In this document: positions 36,366 to 45,079 of the stretch, piece by piece | How positions within the stretch are numbered: position 1 is the first letter of the stretch | Layout of the letters: each line of letters begins with the position of its first letter | NCBI GenBank assembly: GCA_905478925.1 | Contig: CAJQKQ010000068.1 | Coordinates: 1 to 64,000 of the forward strand | DNA length: 64,000 nucleotides | Direction of reading: 5' to 3' | Origin: an uncultured Verrucomicrobiales bacterium | GTDB lineage: Bacteria; Verrucomicrobiota; Verrucomicrobiia; Verrucomicrobiales; Akkermansiaceae | Program-made: the position numbers and the translations under genes | The notes under the pieces: generated by a model | Database searches by the model: none | The model's input: the letters and a program-made list of their open reading frames with translations, nothing else | Told to the model about the DNA's origin: nothing

Positions 36366-37082
36366 ATGCCTGCCATCTGTCATCCGCGCAACCTCGCCGC
36401 CGCCCTCGGGCTGCTGGTCATGGTCGCGCCGTGCCATGGGCAGGCGGTCTCCAACGAGCAGCTCCAGGAACTCATTTCCGACCTCCAGGGGCAAAACCGC
36501 AACCTGCGGTTCTCACTCGTCGAGGCGAACAAGGCCGAGAAGAAATCAACCGAGCAGCTCAATCAGGTCCGCGAACGCCTCGAGGCGCTCGGCAAGAACC
36601 TGCTCGATGGCGGCGACGACCGCCTGATACAGGCTGCCGCCGATCTCGAACTTGCCAACGAACGCATCAACCGCCTGGAAACCGCAGCGATGCGGTTCTC
36701 CGCTTCGGTGCAGGACTGCCTCCGTCAGGCGGTTGTTTCCGATCCCGATGCAAGACTCAGAGTGGAAACGGCAATGAGAGAGCTTGACTCTGCCAGTGGT
36801 CTCCGCCAGAAACCCCTCCCCGATGTCCGGACGGGCAACCTCCAGCAGGCGAATATCGTCAGCATGGATCAGTCCACCGGCATGCTTGTATTCAATCTGG
36901 GCGAATCCCAAGGTGCAAGGATCGGAATGACATTCCGCCTCCTTCACGGCCAACAGGCTTACGGAAAAGCCATCCTTGCGGATGTCCGCCGTTCGGTCTC
37001 GGGGGCTTTCGTAGAACAGATCGATTCCAACGACCACACACCCCGTCTCGGCGACACCGCCGTCCTCCTTACCCAAAACTAA
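36366..37082 (+). CDS. Secreted coiled-coil protein embedded between rpsS and rplV
   Basis: A 238-residue non-ribosomal protein. It has a signal peptide (NLAAALGLLVMVAPCHG, cut before QAVSN) and a long coiled coil from about 28 to 130 (LQELISDLQGQNRNLRFSLV onward, with Glu/Lys/Gln heptads). A C-terminal beta domain (about 150-235) has the pattern IVSMDQSTGMLVFNLGESQG followed by RIGMTFRLLH and AFVEQ. That pattern resembles domains of the FlgT C-terminal type common in secreted proteins of this phylum. It lies 27 bases after rpsS and 31 before rplV, spacing like the rest of the operon, so it should be co-transcribed with ribosomal genes. The function is unknown; a periplasmic or envelope structural role is likely from its architecture. 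Confidence 0.75.
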   Translation: MPAICHPRNLAAALGLLVMVAPCHGQAVSNEQLQELISDLQGQNRNLRFSLVEANKAEKKSTEQLNQVRERLEALGKNLLDGGDDRLIQAAADLELANERINRLETAAMRFSASVQDCLRQAVVSDPDARLRVETAMRELDSASGLRQKPLPDVRTGNLQQANIVSMDQSTGMLVFNLGESQGARIGMTFRLLHGQQAYGKAILADVRRSVSGAFVEQIDSNDHTPRLGDTAVLLTQN

Positions 37083-37113
37083 GTTTCCCTATAATCTTAA
37101 CACACCGACGATC

Positions 37114-37545
37114 ATGGAAGTCACCAGCATCACCAAATTTGTCCGCCTCTCGCCAAAGAAAGCGCGTGACGTAGCCCGCGAAATCCAGGGTCTCCCTGTT
37201 TCAAACGCCCTCGACATCCTTACCTTCACCCCGAAGAAGGCCGCCCAGTTGATCAGCAAGACGCTGAAAACAGCGATCGCCGATGCGGAGAACAACTTCT
37301 CCCTCGACACCAACTCGCTGGTCATCAAGGAAGCTGTCATCGGTGCAGGTCCAACAATGCGTCGCTTCAAGCCGCGTGCCAAAGGATCCGCCGGTGCCAT
37401 CATCAAACGCACTTCCCACATTTCCATCACCCTTGTTGGTGCCGCTCCTGAAAAGAAAAAGCGCGCCCCCAAGAAGACCGCTGCAAAGAAAGCCGACAAG
37501 GCTCCTGTAACCGAAGTCGCGGCCGCCGAAGAAGCAACCGCGTAA
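37114..37545 (+). CDS. rplV: 50S ribosomal protein L22
   Basis: 143 residues. The L22 core has KFVRLSPKKARDVAREIQGL and the tunnel loop PTMRRFKPRAKGSAGAI. After residue about 110 there is a Lys/Ala-rich tail of some 30 residues (KKKRAPKKTAAKKADK) not found in short L22 proteins. Confidence 0.96.
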   Translation: MEVTSITKFVRLSPKKARDVAREIQGLPVSNALDILTFTPKKAAQLISKTLKTAIADAENNFSLDTNSLVIKEAVIGAGPTMRRFKPRAKGSAGAIIKRTSHISITLVGAAPEKKKRAPKKTAAKKADKAPVTEVAAAEEATA

Positions 37546-37576
37546 CTCATCCCGATAACACTCTCTACTTAACACC

Positions 37577-38386
37577 ATGGGCCAAAAAGTAAATCCGATC
37601 GCCTTCCGCCTCGCCGTCAACAAAGACTGGCGTTCCAAATGGTATGCCAGCGGCAAAGACTATACCAACAAGCTCCACGAGGATCTTGCCATCCGCGCAT
37701 ATTTCAAGAACAAGCTCATCAACGCCGGCCTCGCCCGCGTCGTTATTGAGCGTGCTTGGAACAGTGTCCGCGTTACCCTCCACTCTTCCCGCCCCGGTCT
37801 CATCATCGGCCGCCAGGGCAAGGAGATCGAGATCATGACCAATGAGGTCCAGAAGATCTGCAAGGAATCCCAGGTAAAACTCGACATTCTCGAAATTCGC
37901 AAGCCGGAACTCGATGCTCAGCTCGTTGCCGAGCAGATCGCAATCCAGCTTGAGCGCCGGATTTCCTTCCGCCGCGCCATGAAGCGCTCGCTCCAGACCG
38001 CCATGGAATTCGGTGCCGAAGGCATCCGCGTCCGTTGTGGTGGACGCCTCGGTGGCGCTGATATCGCCCGTGCAGAGAGCTACCGCGAAGGCAAAGTGCC
38101 TCTCCAGACGCTGCGTGTCCCACTCGACTACGGTTTCGCAGAAGCCCGCACCGTTTACGGGATTATCGGCGTCAAATGCTGGATCAACAAAAAAGAGGAC
38201 GACGGCAAGCCCGGTCCTGACCGTGGACGCGGCGAGCGCGGTGGACGCGGCGGTGATCGTCGCCAAGGTGGCGGCGGACGTCCCGACAACCGCCCGCAAG
38301 GTGGTGATGCTCCGGCTCCCGCACCTGCACCAACTTCGGCTCCTGCACCTGCTCCAGCCCCTACTGCTCCAGCCCCTACCGCTTGA
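37577..38386 (+). CDS. rpsC: 30S ribosomal protein S3 with low-complexity C-terminal extension
   Basis: 269 residues. The normal S3 (about 1-210) contains the KH motif GLIIGRQGKEIE and the C-terminal domain IRVRCGGRLGGADIAR. It is followed by an added tail: an Arg/Gly-rich stretch (GRGERGGRGGDRRQGGGG) and an Ala/Pro stretch (APAPAPTSAPAPAPAP). S5 in the same operon carries a similar tail at its N terminus. The tail is likely disordered and RNA-binding (RGG-like). Confidence 0.96.
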   Translation: MGQKVNPIAFRLAVNKDWRSKWYASGKDYTNKLHEDLAIRAYFKNKLINAGLARVVIERAWNSVRVTLHSSRPGLIIGRQGKEIEIMTNEVQKICKESQVKLDILEIRKPELDAQLVAEQIAIQLERRISFRRAMKRSLQTAMEFGAEGIRVRCGGRLGGADIARAESYREGKVPLQTLRVPLDYGFAEARTVYGIIGVKCWINKKEDDGKPGPDRGRGERGGRGGDRRQGGGGRPDNRPQGGDAPAPAPAPTSAPAPAPAPTAPAPTA

Positions 38387-38441
38387 TTTCCTCAAGCCTG
38401 ATAGCCACAACATTCAACCACTCAACAAGGAGAAATAAGTC

Positions 38442-38861
38442 ATGCCTTTGATGCCCAAAAGAACAAAGTTCCGGAAGAGCCACCGCGGATCACGCGCCGG
38501 TAACGCCCAGCGCGGAACCACCGTCGCCTTCGGTGACTTCGGCCTCCAGACCCTAGAGCGCGCCTGGTTGACCACGCGCCAGATCGAAGCCTGCCGTGTT
38601 GCGATCAACCGCTCCCTGAAAAGGAAGGGCAAGGTCTTCATCCGCGTCTTCCCTCACAAGTCCATCACACGCCGTCCTCCTGAAACCCGAATGGGTAAAG
38701 GCAAAGGCGCCGTTGACACCTGGGTCGCCGTCATCCGCCCCGGGAACATGCTTTTCGAAGTAGCCGGTGTTTCTGAAACCGCCGCACGCGAAGCGATGCG
38801 CCTTGCTTCCTACAAGCTTGGTTTTCGCACCCGCCTCGTGACCCGCAATCCGCACCAATAA
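38442..38861 (+). CDS. rplP: 50S ribosomal protein L16
   Basis: 139 residues: [20 protein letters not shown], then [18 protein letters not shown] and [19 protein letters not shown]. Start at MPLMPKRT or three codons later. It has a real Shine-Dalgarno (AAGGAG), rare in this operon. Confidence 0.96.
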   Translation: MPLMPKRTKFRKSHRGSRAGNAQRGTTVAFGDFGLQTLERAWLTTRQIEACRVAINRSLKRKGKVFIRVFPHKSITRRPPETRMGKGKGAVDTWVAVIRPGNMLFEVAGVSETAAREAMRLASYKLGFRTRLVTRNPHQ

Positions 38862-38880
38862 TCCAAGACAACTTACGACC

Positions 38881-39075
38881 ATGGCACTTTCCAAAGCCAA
38901 AGACATCCGCGAACTCTCCGCAGACGAGCGCCTCCGCCGCCTCCGCGACCTCAAGCAGGAATCCATGAACTTGCGCCTCCAGCGCTCGGCTGGAACTCTT
39001 GAAAACCCCGCCCGCTTCAAGCAGGTGCGCCTTGAGATCGCCCAAATTCTAACCATCAACAACGAAACGGCCTGA
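38881..39075 (+). CDS. rpmC: 50S ribosomal protein L29
   Basis: 64 residues in two helices: LSKAKDIRELSADERLRRL and NPARFKQVRLEIAQILTI. Normal L29, an exit-site protein close to L23. Confidence 0.95.
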   Translation: MALSKAKDIRELSADERLRRLRDLKQESMNLRLQRSAGTLENPARFKQVRLEIAQILTINNETA

Positions 39076-39118
39076 GTCCGATTGGCCGTTCCCGGCCGAT
39101 ATTTATCGATCCAATATC

Positions 39119-39394
39119 ATGAGCGAATCATCACAGGAAGCCGCCCCGGCGGTTCACAAGCGCAAGACCCGTGTCGGCGTCGTCGTCTCCAACAAGATGG
39201 AGAAGACTATCGTCGTCGAGCACATCGCCCGCGTCCCGCACCCCAAGTTCAACAAGATCGTCAAGCGCTCGAAGAAATACTACGTGCACGACGAGAAGAG
39301 CGAGGCCGCCATCGGCGATCGCGTCCGCATCATCGAAACCAAGCCTGTTTCCAAGCTTAAGCGCTGGGCACTTGCCGAGGTTCTCTCCCACTAA
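39119..39394 (+). CDS. rpsQ: 30S ribosomal protein S17
   Basis: 91 residues; [20 protein letters not shown] and [20 protein letters not shown] are the S17 OB-fold motifs. A short Ser/Glu/Ala N-terminal extension (about 12 residues) precedes the core. Confidence 0.95.
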   Translation: MSESSQEAAPAVHKRKTRVGVVVSNKMEKTIVVEHIARVPHPKFNKIVKRSKKYYVHDEKSEAAIGDRVRIIETKPVSKLKRWALAEVLSH

Positions 39395-39428
39395 TCAATT
39401 TTTCCAAACCCTCTACGACACCACTGCC

Positions 39429-39794
39429 ATGATCCAAATGGAAACCAAGCTCGCTGTTGCCGACAACACCGGCGCCCGCACCGCAAAAATGATCGGCGTT
39501 CTCGGCAAGCGTACACGCTCCGCACGCGTCGGTGACGTGATCACCGCGCACATCCGCGATTCGATCCCCACCGCCTCCGTGAAGAAAGGCAGCGTTGTGA
39601 AAGCCGTTGTCGTCCGCACGGCATTCCCCGTCCGCCGTCCCGATGGCTCCATCCTCCGCTTCGATTCGAACGCGATCGTCCTTATCGATAAGGACAACAA
39701 CCCACGCGGCACCCGTATCTTCGGACCCGTCGCCCGCGAACTACGTGAAAAGCAATTCATGAAGATCGTGTCCCTCGCACCAGAGGTTCTCTAA
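39429..39794 (+). CDS. rplN: 50S ribosomal protein L14
   Basis: 121 residues from [20 protein letters not shown]. The core [14 protein letters not shown] and the end [16 protein letters not shown] are typical. The open frame upstream belongs to the rpsQ shadow. Confidence 0.97.
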   Translation: MIQMETKLAVADNTGARTAKMIGVLGKRTRSARVGDVITAHIRDSIPTASVKKGSVVKAVVVRTAFPVRRPDGSILRFDSNAIVLIDKDNNPRGTRIFGPVARELREKQFMKIVSLAPEVL

Positions 39795-39813
39795 CTCCTG
39801 AACAATTTCTAAA

Positions 39814-40047
39814 ATGAGCACCATCAAGACACACGTCAAAAAAGGCGACCAGGTCGAAATTATCGCCGGTAACCACAAGGGCAAGCAAGGCACCGTCCTC
39901 AGCATCAATGCCGTCAAAGGCTTGGTTGTCGTCGAAGGTGGCCGCACCGTCCAGAAGGCTGTCCGCCAATCCGAAGCCGATCCGGAAGGCGGCATCAAGA
40001 CCGTCGACGCCCCCGTCCATATTTCCAATGTGAAAAAATTGGGCTAA
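39814..40047 (+). CDS. rplX: 50S ribosomal protein L24 (short form)
   Basis: 77 residues: [20 protein letters not shown] is the KOW motif and [18 protein letters not shown] the family end. It is shorter than the usual 100-105 residues and lacks the C-terminal part, as in some other phyla. Confidence 0.94.
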   Translation: MSTIKTHVKKGDQVEIIAGNHKGKQGTVLSINAVKGLVVVEGGRTVQKAVRQSEADPEGGIKTVDAPVHISNVKKLG

Positions 40048-40111
40048 GCCTTTCACGAGGCCGCCCGCGCTTAAGCGTTAACAAAAACCACGCGCTGACC
40101 CGCTAAAATAA

Positions 40112-40693
40112 ATGAGTACACCAGCACTACTGCAAGAATACAAAGACAAGGTTGTGCCGACTTTGACCAAGAAGCTCGGCTACACCAATCCGCATCAAGT
40201 CCCACGGCTTGAGAAAATCGTCGTCACGTCCTGCATGGGCAAGGCACCGGATCGCAAGGTCGCGGTCGATGACGCCGTCGCCGAGATTTCCAAGATCACC
40301 GGCCAGAAGCCTTCCATCACCTTCTCGAAGAAGGCGGTTGCTAACTTCAAGCTCCGCGAAGGCGAGCCCCTCGGCGCCCGAGTGACCCTGCGAGGCGAAC
40401 AGATGTGGGATTTCCTGCACCGCTTCATCAACATCACTGCTCCGAATATCCGAGATTTCCGCGGGATTTCTCCGAAATCCTTCGACGGACGCGGCAATTA
40501 CGCCTGCGGCTTCTCGGATCAGACCATCTTTCCGGAAGTCGAACTCGACCAGGTCAAGCGCCAGATCGGATTCGACCTGATCTTCGTGACCACCGCACGT
40601 ACCGACAACGAAGGCCGTGAGCTCCTCACCGAGCTCGGAATGCCCTTCCGCGATATCAAGAAGGCTGACGAAGCCGAACTAGCCAACGCATAA
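40112..40693 (+). CDS. rplE: 50S ribosomal protein L5
   Basis: 193 residues with LQEYKDKVVPTLTKKLGYTN, then FDGRGNYACGFSDQTIFPE and an extended C terminus (KKADEAELANA). It contacts 5S rRNA. The gene usually found next, rpsN, is not here; rpsH follows after 28 bases. Confidence 0.96.
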   Translation: MSTPALLQEYKDKVVPTLTKKLGYTNPHQVPRLEKIVVTSCMGKAPDRKVAVDDAVAEISKITGQKPSITFSKKAVANFKLREGEPLGARVTLRGEQMWDFLHRFINITAPNIRDFRGISPKSFDGRGNYACGFSDQTIFPEVELDQVKRQIGFDLIFVTTARTDNEGRELLTELGMPFRDIKKADEAELANA

Positions 40694-40721
40694 CCCCATA
40701 GAATTTAAGGAAACCACCATT

Positions 40722-41117
40722 ATGGCAGTTCTCACAGACCCGATCTCAGACTTCCTCACCCGTTTCAAAAACGCAGCACGCGCCGGAAACGAGGAATTCA
40801 CCGCACCCTACTCCAAGATCAAGGCGGACATCGCCGAGATCCTCAAGCAAGAGGGATACCTTTGGAAATACGAAGTCGTCACCGGCGAACGCACCGAGCT
40901 GAAAGTCAGCCCGAAATTCGTCGACGGCCGCCCTGTTCTCACTGATCTCAAGCGCGTTTCCAAGCCTGGCCGCCGCCAATATGTCGGTTCCCAGGAAATC
41001 CCACGCGTCCTGTCCGGCCTCGGCATCGCCATCCTTTCGACCTCGAAGGGTGTGATGTCCGGATCATCCGCCAAGCGCCAGAAACTTGGCGGCGAAATTC
41101 TCGCCAACATCTGGTAA
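40722..41117 (+). CDS. rpsH: 30S ribosomal protein S8
   Basis: 131 residues: DPISDFLTRFKNAARAGNEE, then GVMSGSSAKRQKLGGEIL. In Escherichia coli S8 represses the spc operon. It has an AAGGA at a rather long distance (14 bases) from the ATG. Confidence 0.96.
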   Translation: MAVLTDPISDFLTRFKNAARAGNEEFTAPYSKIKADIAEILKQEGYLWKYEVVTGERTELKVSPKFVDGRPVLTDLKRVSKPGRRQYVGSQEIPRVLSGLGIAILSTSKGVMSGSSAKRQKLGGEILANIW

Positions 41118-41143
41118 ACCCAAAACTCGAACAAACCAACATT

Positions 41144-41683
41144 ATGTCACGAGTCGGACTCAAACCAATCTCCCTGCCCGAAAAGGTCGACGTTAAGGTC
41201 GAGGGCAACACCGTCAAAGTCGAAGGCCCGAAGGGCAAACTCGACTTCTCGGTTCCTGCTGGAATCTCGCTTACAAGCGAAGACGGCAGTGTCGTCGTCA
41301 CCCGCGCCACCGAGCAACGCGAGCACCGCGCCCTACACGGCACGGTTCGCAGCATCGTCAATAATATGATCATCGGCGTCTCAACTGGCTTCGCCAAGGA
41401 TCTTGAAATCCACGGCGTCGGTCTCCGCGCAGCCGTCAAGGGCAAGGATCTCGATCTTTCCCTCGGCCGTTCGCACCCGCTCCTCCACCCGATCCCATCC
41501 GGCCTCACGGTCACGGTGAACGAAAACACCAAGATCAAGGTTGAGGGTATCGATAAACAGCTTGTCGGCCAATTCGCCGCCGAAGTCCGCGCTTTCTACA
41601 AACCGGAGCCTTACAAAGGCAAGGGTGTCCGCTACGTCGGCGAGAAAGTCCGCCGCAAGGAAGGCAAGAGCGTCGGTAAATAA
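41144..41683 (+). CDS. rplF: 50S ribosomal protein L6
   Basis: 179 residues; [20 protein letters not shown], two L6 repeats, and the C-terminal signature [20 protein letters not shown]. Normal length. Confidence 0.97.
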   Translation: MSRVGLKPISLPEKVDVKVEGNTVKVEGPKGKLDFSVPAGISLTSEDGSVVVTRATEQREHRALHGTVRSIVNNMIIGVSTGFAKDLEIHGVGLRAAVKGKDLDLSLGRSHPLLHPIPSGLTVTVNENTKIKVEGIDKQLVGQFAAEVRAFYKPEPYKGKGVRYVGEKVRRKEGKSVGK

Positions 41684-41703
41684 CCATAAAATATCTCCGT
41701 TAC

Positions 41704-42060
41704 ATGAGCACCATTCAACGCAAATCCATCCGCCAGCGGATCCACAGTCGTATCCGCCGCAAGGTGACCGGCACTCCGGAGCGTCCGCGCCTGGCCGTCT
41801 ATTTCTCGAACCAGCACGTCTACGCACAGCTGATCGACGATACAGTAGGCCGTACGCTCGCATCCGCTTCAACCATGGACAAGAGCTTCGAGGGCAACGC
41901 CTCGAACATCGCATCCGCCGAGAAGGTCGGCCAGCAACTGGCAGACCGCGCAAAGGCGGCAAATATTTCCGACGTGGTCTTCGACCGCGGCGGCCATCTC
42001 TATCATGGTAAGGTGAAAGCCCTTGCCGACGCAGCCCGCGAAGCCGGTCTCAAATTCTAA
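41704..42060 (+). CDS. rplR: 50S ribosomal protein L18
   Basis: 118 residues; [20 protein letters not shown], then [20 protein letters not shown]. Binds 5S rRNA. It is 12 bases from rpsE. Confidence 0.97.
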   Translation: MSTIQRKSIRQRIHSRIRRKVTGTPERPRLAVYFSNQHVYAQLIDDTVGRTLASASTMDKSFEGNASNIASAEKVGQQLADRAKAANISDVVFDRGGHLYHGKVKALADAAREAGLKF

Positions 42061-42072
42061 TTCCCCAATCAC

Positions 42073-42816
42073 ATGGCTAATACTCCTGAAAATGAAACCG
42101 CTGCGGCGGCTCCGGCAACTCCAGCGGTTCCCGCGGCTCCGGCAACCGCCGCTGCACCGAATGTTTCTCCTGCGGCGGCTGCCGCACCTCAACAATCCGG
42201 ACCTCCGCAACGCGGCGGCTATCAAGGTGGCGGCGGCCAAGGCCGTGGCGGCTTTGGCGGCGGTGGCGGTGGTGGTCGTGGTCGTGGCCGTGGAGGCCCG
42301 CGCCGTGAAGAGCGCGCACCGATCACCGACGAGGATGGCAACGAACTCTCCGAAAAGGTTGTGTTCATCAACCGCTGTGCGAAAGTCGTGAAAGGTGGCC
42401 GTCGTTTCAGTTTCTCCGCCCTCGTGGTTTGTGGAAACAAGAAAGGCAAAGTCGGTCTCGGCTTCGGCAAGGCGAACGAAGTGGCTGACTGCATCAAGAA
42501 AGCCAGTGAGTCTGCCCGCAAGGTTCTCAAACCGATGAGCATTGTGGACGGAACCATTCCCCACGAAATCTACGCTGAATTCGGCGGTGGCAAGGTTCTC
42601 CTTAAACCGGCATCCCCGGGAACAGGAATTATCGCCGGTGGCGGTGTCCGCGCCGTCTGCGAAGCTGTCGGCATCCGCGATATCCTCGCGAAGTCCATGG
42701 GTTCCTCTAACCACGCCAACGTCGTCAAAGCGACTCTCAAGGCGCTTTCCTCCGTCCGCACCCGCGAGCAGATCCTCGGATCCCGCGGCAAGAAGCAGAA
42801 GGAAAAGTCCATCTAA
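42073..42816 (+). CDS. rpsE: 30S ribosomal protein S5 with low-complexity N-terminal extension
   Basis: 247 residues against about 165 in most bacteria. The S5 fold begins near residue 95 ([20 protein letters not shown]) and has the normal [17 protein letters not shown] and [13 protein letters not shown] blocks. Before it lies an Ala/Pro-rich tract ([18 protein letters not shown]) and a Gly/Arg tract ([20 protein letters not shown]). The extension is likely disordered and projects from the ribosome near the mRNA entry, close to the S3 tail. Usually rpmD follows; it is absent. Confidence 0.96.
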   Translation: MANTPENETAAAAPATPAVPAAPATAAAPNVSPAAAAAPQQSGPPQRGGYQGGGGQGRGGFGGGGGGGRGRGRGGPRREERAPITDEDGNELSEKVVFINRCAKVVKGGRRFSFSALVVCGNKKGKVGLGFGKANEVADCIKKASESARKVLKPMSIVDGTIPHEIYAEFGGGKVLLKPASPGTGIIAGGGVRAVCEAVGIRDILAKSMGSSNHANVVKATLKALSSVRTREQILGSRGKKQKEKSI

Positions 42817-42821
42817 TGTAG

Positions 42822-42840
42822 CGGCGATCACTGGTCGCCG
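42822..42840 (+). promoter_or_regulatory. Hairpin between rpsE and rplO
   Basis: CGGCGA-TCACTGG-TCGCCG, a perfect 6-bp stem, in the place where rpmD is normally found. No T-run follows, so it is more likely a dispersed hairpin or processing site than a terminator. Confidence 0.4.
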
Positions 42841-42873
42841 TCACCAAACTGCAAACTATAGACATCCGAAATC

Positions 42874-43371
42874 ATGGAACTACACAATCTTAAGCCAAAT
42901 CCCGGTGCCAAGCATCGCGTGAAACGTCTTGGCGCGGGCGAAAGCTCAGGCCTCGGCAAAACCTCCGGCAAGGGCAACAAGGGTCAGAAAGCCCGGTCCG
43001 GCAGCGGTGTCCGCGTCGGTTTCGAAGGCGGCCAGATGCCCATTCACCGTCGCCTCCCGAAGCGCGGCTTCAACAACTTCGACTTCCGCGACAAGTGGAA
43101 CGTCGTCAATGTCGGTGATCTCGACAGTCGCTACGAAGCGGGTGATACCGTCGACGAAGCTTCGCTGCGTGCCTGCGGCCTGGTCAACGGACCTTCCGAC
43201 AAGATTAAACTCCTCGGCGACGGCGAAGTGGAAAAGTCCTTCAAGGTCGTTTTCCACAAGGTCAGCAAGACCGCCCGTGAAAAAATCGAGAAAGCGGGTG
43301 GCAGTTTTGCCGATCCCGCACCGAAGACCCGGACACCGGTCAAGCCCGAGGACGCCGCACCAGAAGCTTGA
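42874..43371 (+). CDS. rplO: 50S ribosomal protein L15
   Basis: 165 residues: MELHNLKPNPGAKHRVKRLG and GKGNKGQKARSGSGVRVGFE, then GGQMPIHRRLPKRGFNN. The C terminus adds a Pro/Lys/Glu-rich tail (KTRTPVKPEDAAPEA). It is followed by a 175-base gap containing a large hairpin. Confidence 0.96.
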   Translation: MELHNLKPNPGAKHRVKRLGAGESSGLGKTSGKGNKGQKARSGSGVRVGFEGGQMPIHRRLPKRGFNNFDFRDKWNVVNVGDLDSRYEAGDTVDEASLRACGLVNGPSDKIKLLGDGEVEKSFKVVFHKVSKTAREKIEKAGGSFADPAPKTRTPVKPEDAAPEA

Positions 43372-43391
43372 TCTTCGTTGCCGACATTATT

Positions 43392-43443
43392 TGATCTGAG
43401 GGGAGGAAGCACTTGAACGCTTCCTCTCCGTGCTATCAGATCA
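43392..43443 (+). promoter_or_regulatory. Large two-part hairpin between rplO and secY
   Basis: TGATCTGA (43392-43399) pairs perfectly with TCAGATCA (43436-43443). Inside, GGGGAGGAAGC (43400-43410) pairs with GCTTCCTCTCC (43419-43429, one G-U) around the loop ACTTGAAC, with GTGCTA bulged on the 3' side. There is no T-run after it. It is the strongest RNA structure in the ribosomal run and could be a regulatory, processing or stability element. Confidence 0.65.
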
Positions 43444-43513
43444 CGGCCTGCAAAGAATCGCTTCGGATTGCCGGAGAAAGATCGATTTTTGCGGGCAAAG
43501 ACAGCTACCTGTT

Positions 43514-43541
43514 TGAAATTTAGAGTTTAAAATTTTCCCAA
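43514..43541 (+). repeat. TTTRARR heptad leader before secY
   Basis: Four consecutive heptads TTTGAAA, TTTAGAG, TTTAAAA, TTTTCCC end 5 bases before the secY ATG. Similar arrays precede map and asnS. Confidence 0.55.
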
Positions 43542-43546
43542 CCATC

Positions 43547-45043
43547 ATGATCTCCGCCTTTGCGAATACCTGGAAAATCCCCGAACTGCGGGATCGGATC
43601 CTCTTTACTCTCGCCCTCATCGTCATCGTCCGTCTCGGCGTGCATATCACCCTACCGGGTGTCGATGCCACGGTGATCAAGGCTTGGCTGGATAGCGTTG
43701 CGAAACAGGATGCATCCAACCCCAGCGGAGGCATGACGGCATTGCTGACGGTCTTCTCCGGCGGCGGGCTAACCCAGTGCGGAGTTTTTGCGCTCGGCAT
43801 CATGCCTTACATATCAGCATCGATCATGGTGCAGCTCATGACGGCGATTGTGCCGAAGTTCTCACGGCTTGCTCGTGAGGACGGCGGCCGCCAGAAGATC
43901 ACCCAGTATACACGCTACATCACGATTGTGATCGCACTTGTACAGGGCTACTTCGTGGCACAGTCCCTGACAAAGCCTGGGAGCATTCCCTATATGGCGG
44001 GGGTCGAAAAATTCGGCAAGCTTGTCCCGGATCCCTCGGTATCTTGGTTGGTCCTCACCGTCCTTACGATTGTTGCTGGCACCATCTTATTGATGTGGCT
44101 CGGTGACCAGATCACCGAAAAGGGCATTGGCAACGGCATCTCTATCATCATCACGGTGAATATCATCTCGGCTCTCCCGGGTGCGCTGATCCAGGCATGG
44201 AGCTATTTCACCTCAGGGGATCCGTTCCGCGCCATCATGATGGTTGTGATGGTAGTCCTGCTCCTGGTAGTCATCGCCGGCACGATCGCCATTACCCAGG
44301 CGCAGCGAAAAATTGCCGTGCAATATGCCAAGCGCGTGGTCGGTCGCAAGCAGTTCGGCGGGCAGACTCAATACCTGCCTCTCAAGGTTAACTATGCTGG
44401 TGTGATGCCGATCATTTTCGCATCCGCAGTGCTGTCCCTGCCTCCGATGATGCTGCAGTGGTTCTTCGCCGGCCAGCCATGGGCAACGAAACTCTACGGC
44501 GAACTCGTCGGCGGCGGCATGTGGTATTACATCCTCGGTGGTGTCGGCATCTTCCTTTTCTCCTACTTCTGGGTTGCAATGATGTTCCAGCCCTCGCAGA
44601 TCGCAGAGGATCTGAAGCGCAACGGTGGCTACATTCCCGGCCAGCGCCCGGGCAAACCAACGGCAGACTTCCTCGATTTCACGATGACCCGCCTCACCTT
44701 TGCAGGTGCCCTCTTCCTCGCATCGTTATTTTTCCTCCCCGCACTGATAGGTAAACTCGTCGGCCTTCCTCCGGGATCGCTTGTCCTCCACTTCTTCGGC
44801 GGCACCTCGCTCCTGATCATGGTCGGCGTGGTTCTCGATGTGATGAAACAGGTCGAAACCCATCTCCTCCAGAAGCACTACGACGGCTTCCTGCGTAAGG
44901 GTAAGCTCAAGGGTCGATATGACCGCCTTGGTAACCAGAGCAACGCCGCCCCGCGTAACGCCATCGTTTATCTCTGGGTTATCATCGCCATACTGATCGT
45001 TCTCGGAATCACCGCCTACATCTACAAAGGCACACAGGCCTGA
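43547..45043 (+). CDS. secY: Preprotein translocase subunit SecY
   Basis: 498 residues, ten membrane helices, the channel of the Sec translocon. Signature segments: RLGVHITLPGVDATVIKAW, ALGIMPYISASIMVQLMTA, the LGDQITEKGIGNGISIIIT block and the cytoplasmic loop QRKIAVQYAKRVVGRKQFGG. It is longer than the usual 430-440 residues, mainly in periplasmic loops (for example AGQPWATKLYGELVGG) and the C terminus. It lies after the 175-base gap, so it may have its own control. Confidence 0.96.
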   Translation: MISAFANTWKIPELRDRILFTLALIVIVRLGVHITLPGVDATVIKAWLDSVAKQDASNPSGGMTALLTVFSGGGLTQCGVFALGIMPYISASIMVQLMTAIVPKFSRLAREDGGRQKITQYTRYITIVIALVQGYFVAQSLTKPGSIPYMAGVEKFGKLVPDPSVSWLVLTVLTIVAGTILLMWLGDQITEKGIGNGISIIITVNIISALPGALIQAWSYFTSGDPFRAIMMVVMVVLLLVVIAGTIAITQAQRKIAVQYAKRVVGRKQFGGQTQYLPLKVNYAGVMPIIFASAVLSLPPMMLQWFFAGQPWATKLYGELVGGGMWYYILGGVGIFLFSYFWVAMMFQPSQIAEDLKRNGGYIPGQRPGKPTADFLDFTMTRLTFAGALFLASLFFLPALIGKLVGLPPGSLVLHFFGGTSLLIMVGVVLDVMKQVETHLLQKHYDGFLRKGKLKGRYDRLGNQSNAAPRNAIVYLWVIIAILIVLGITAYIYKGTQA

Positions 45044-45079
45044 TTTCCCCTGCGGGGAAACGTCAGCCCCTATCCCGCG

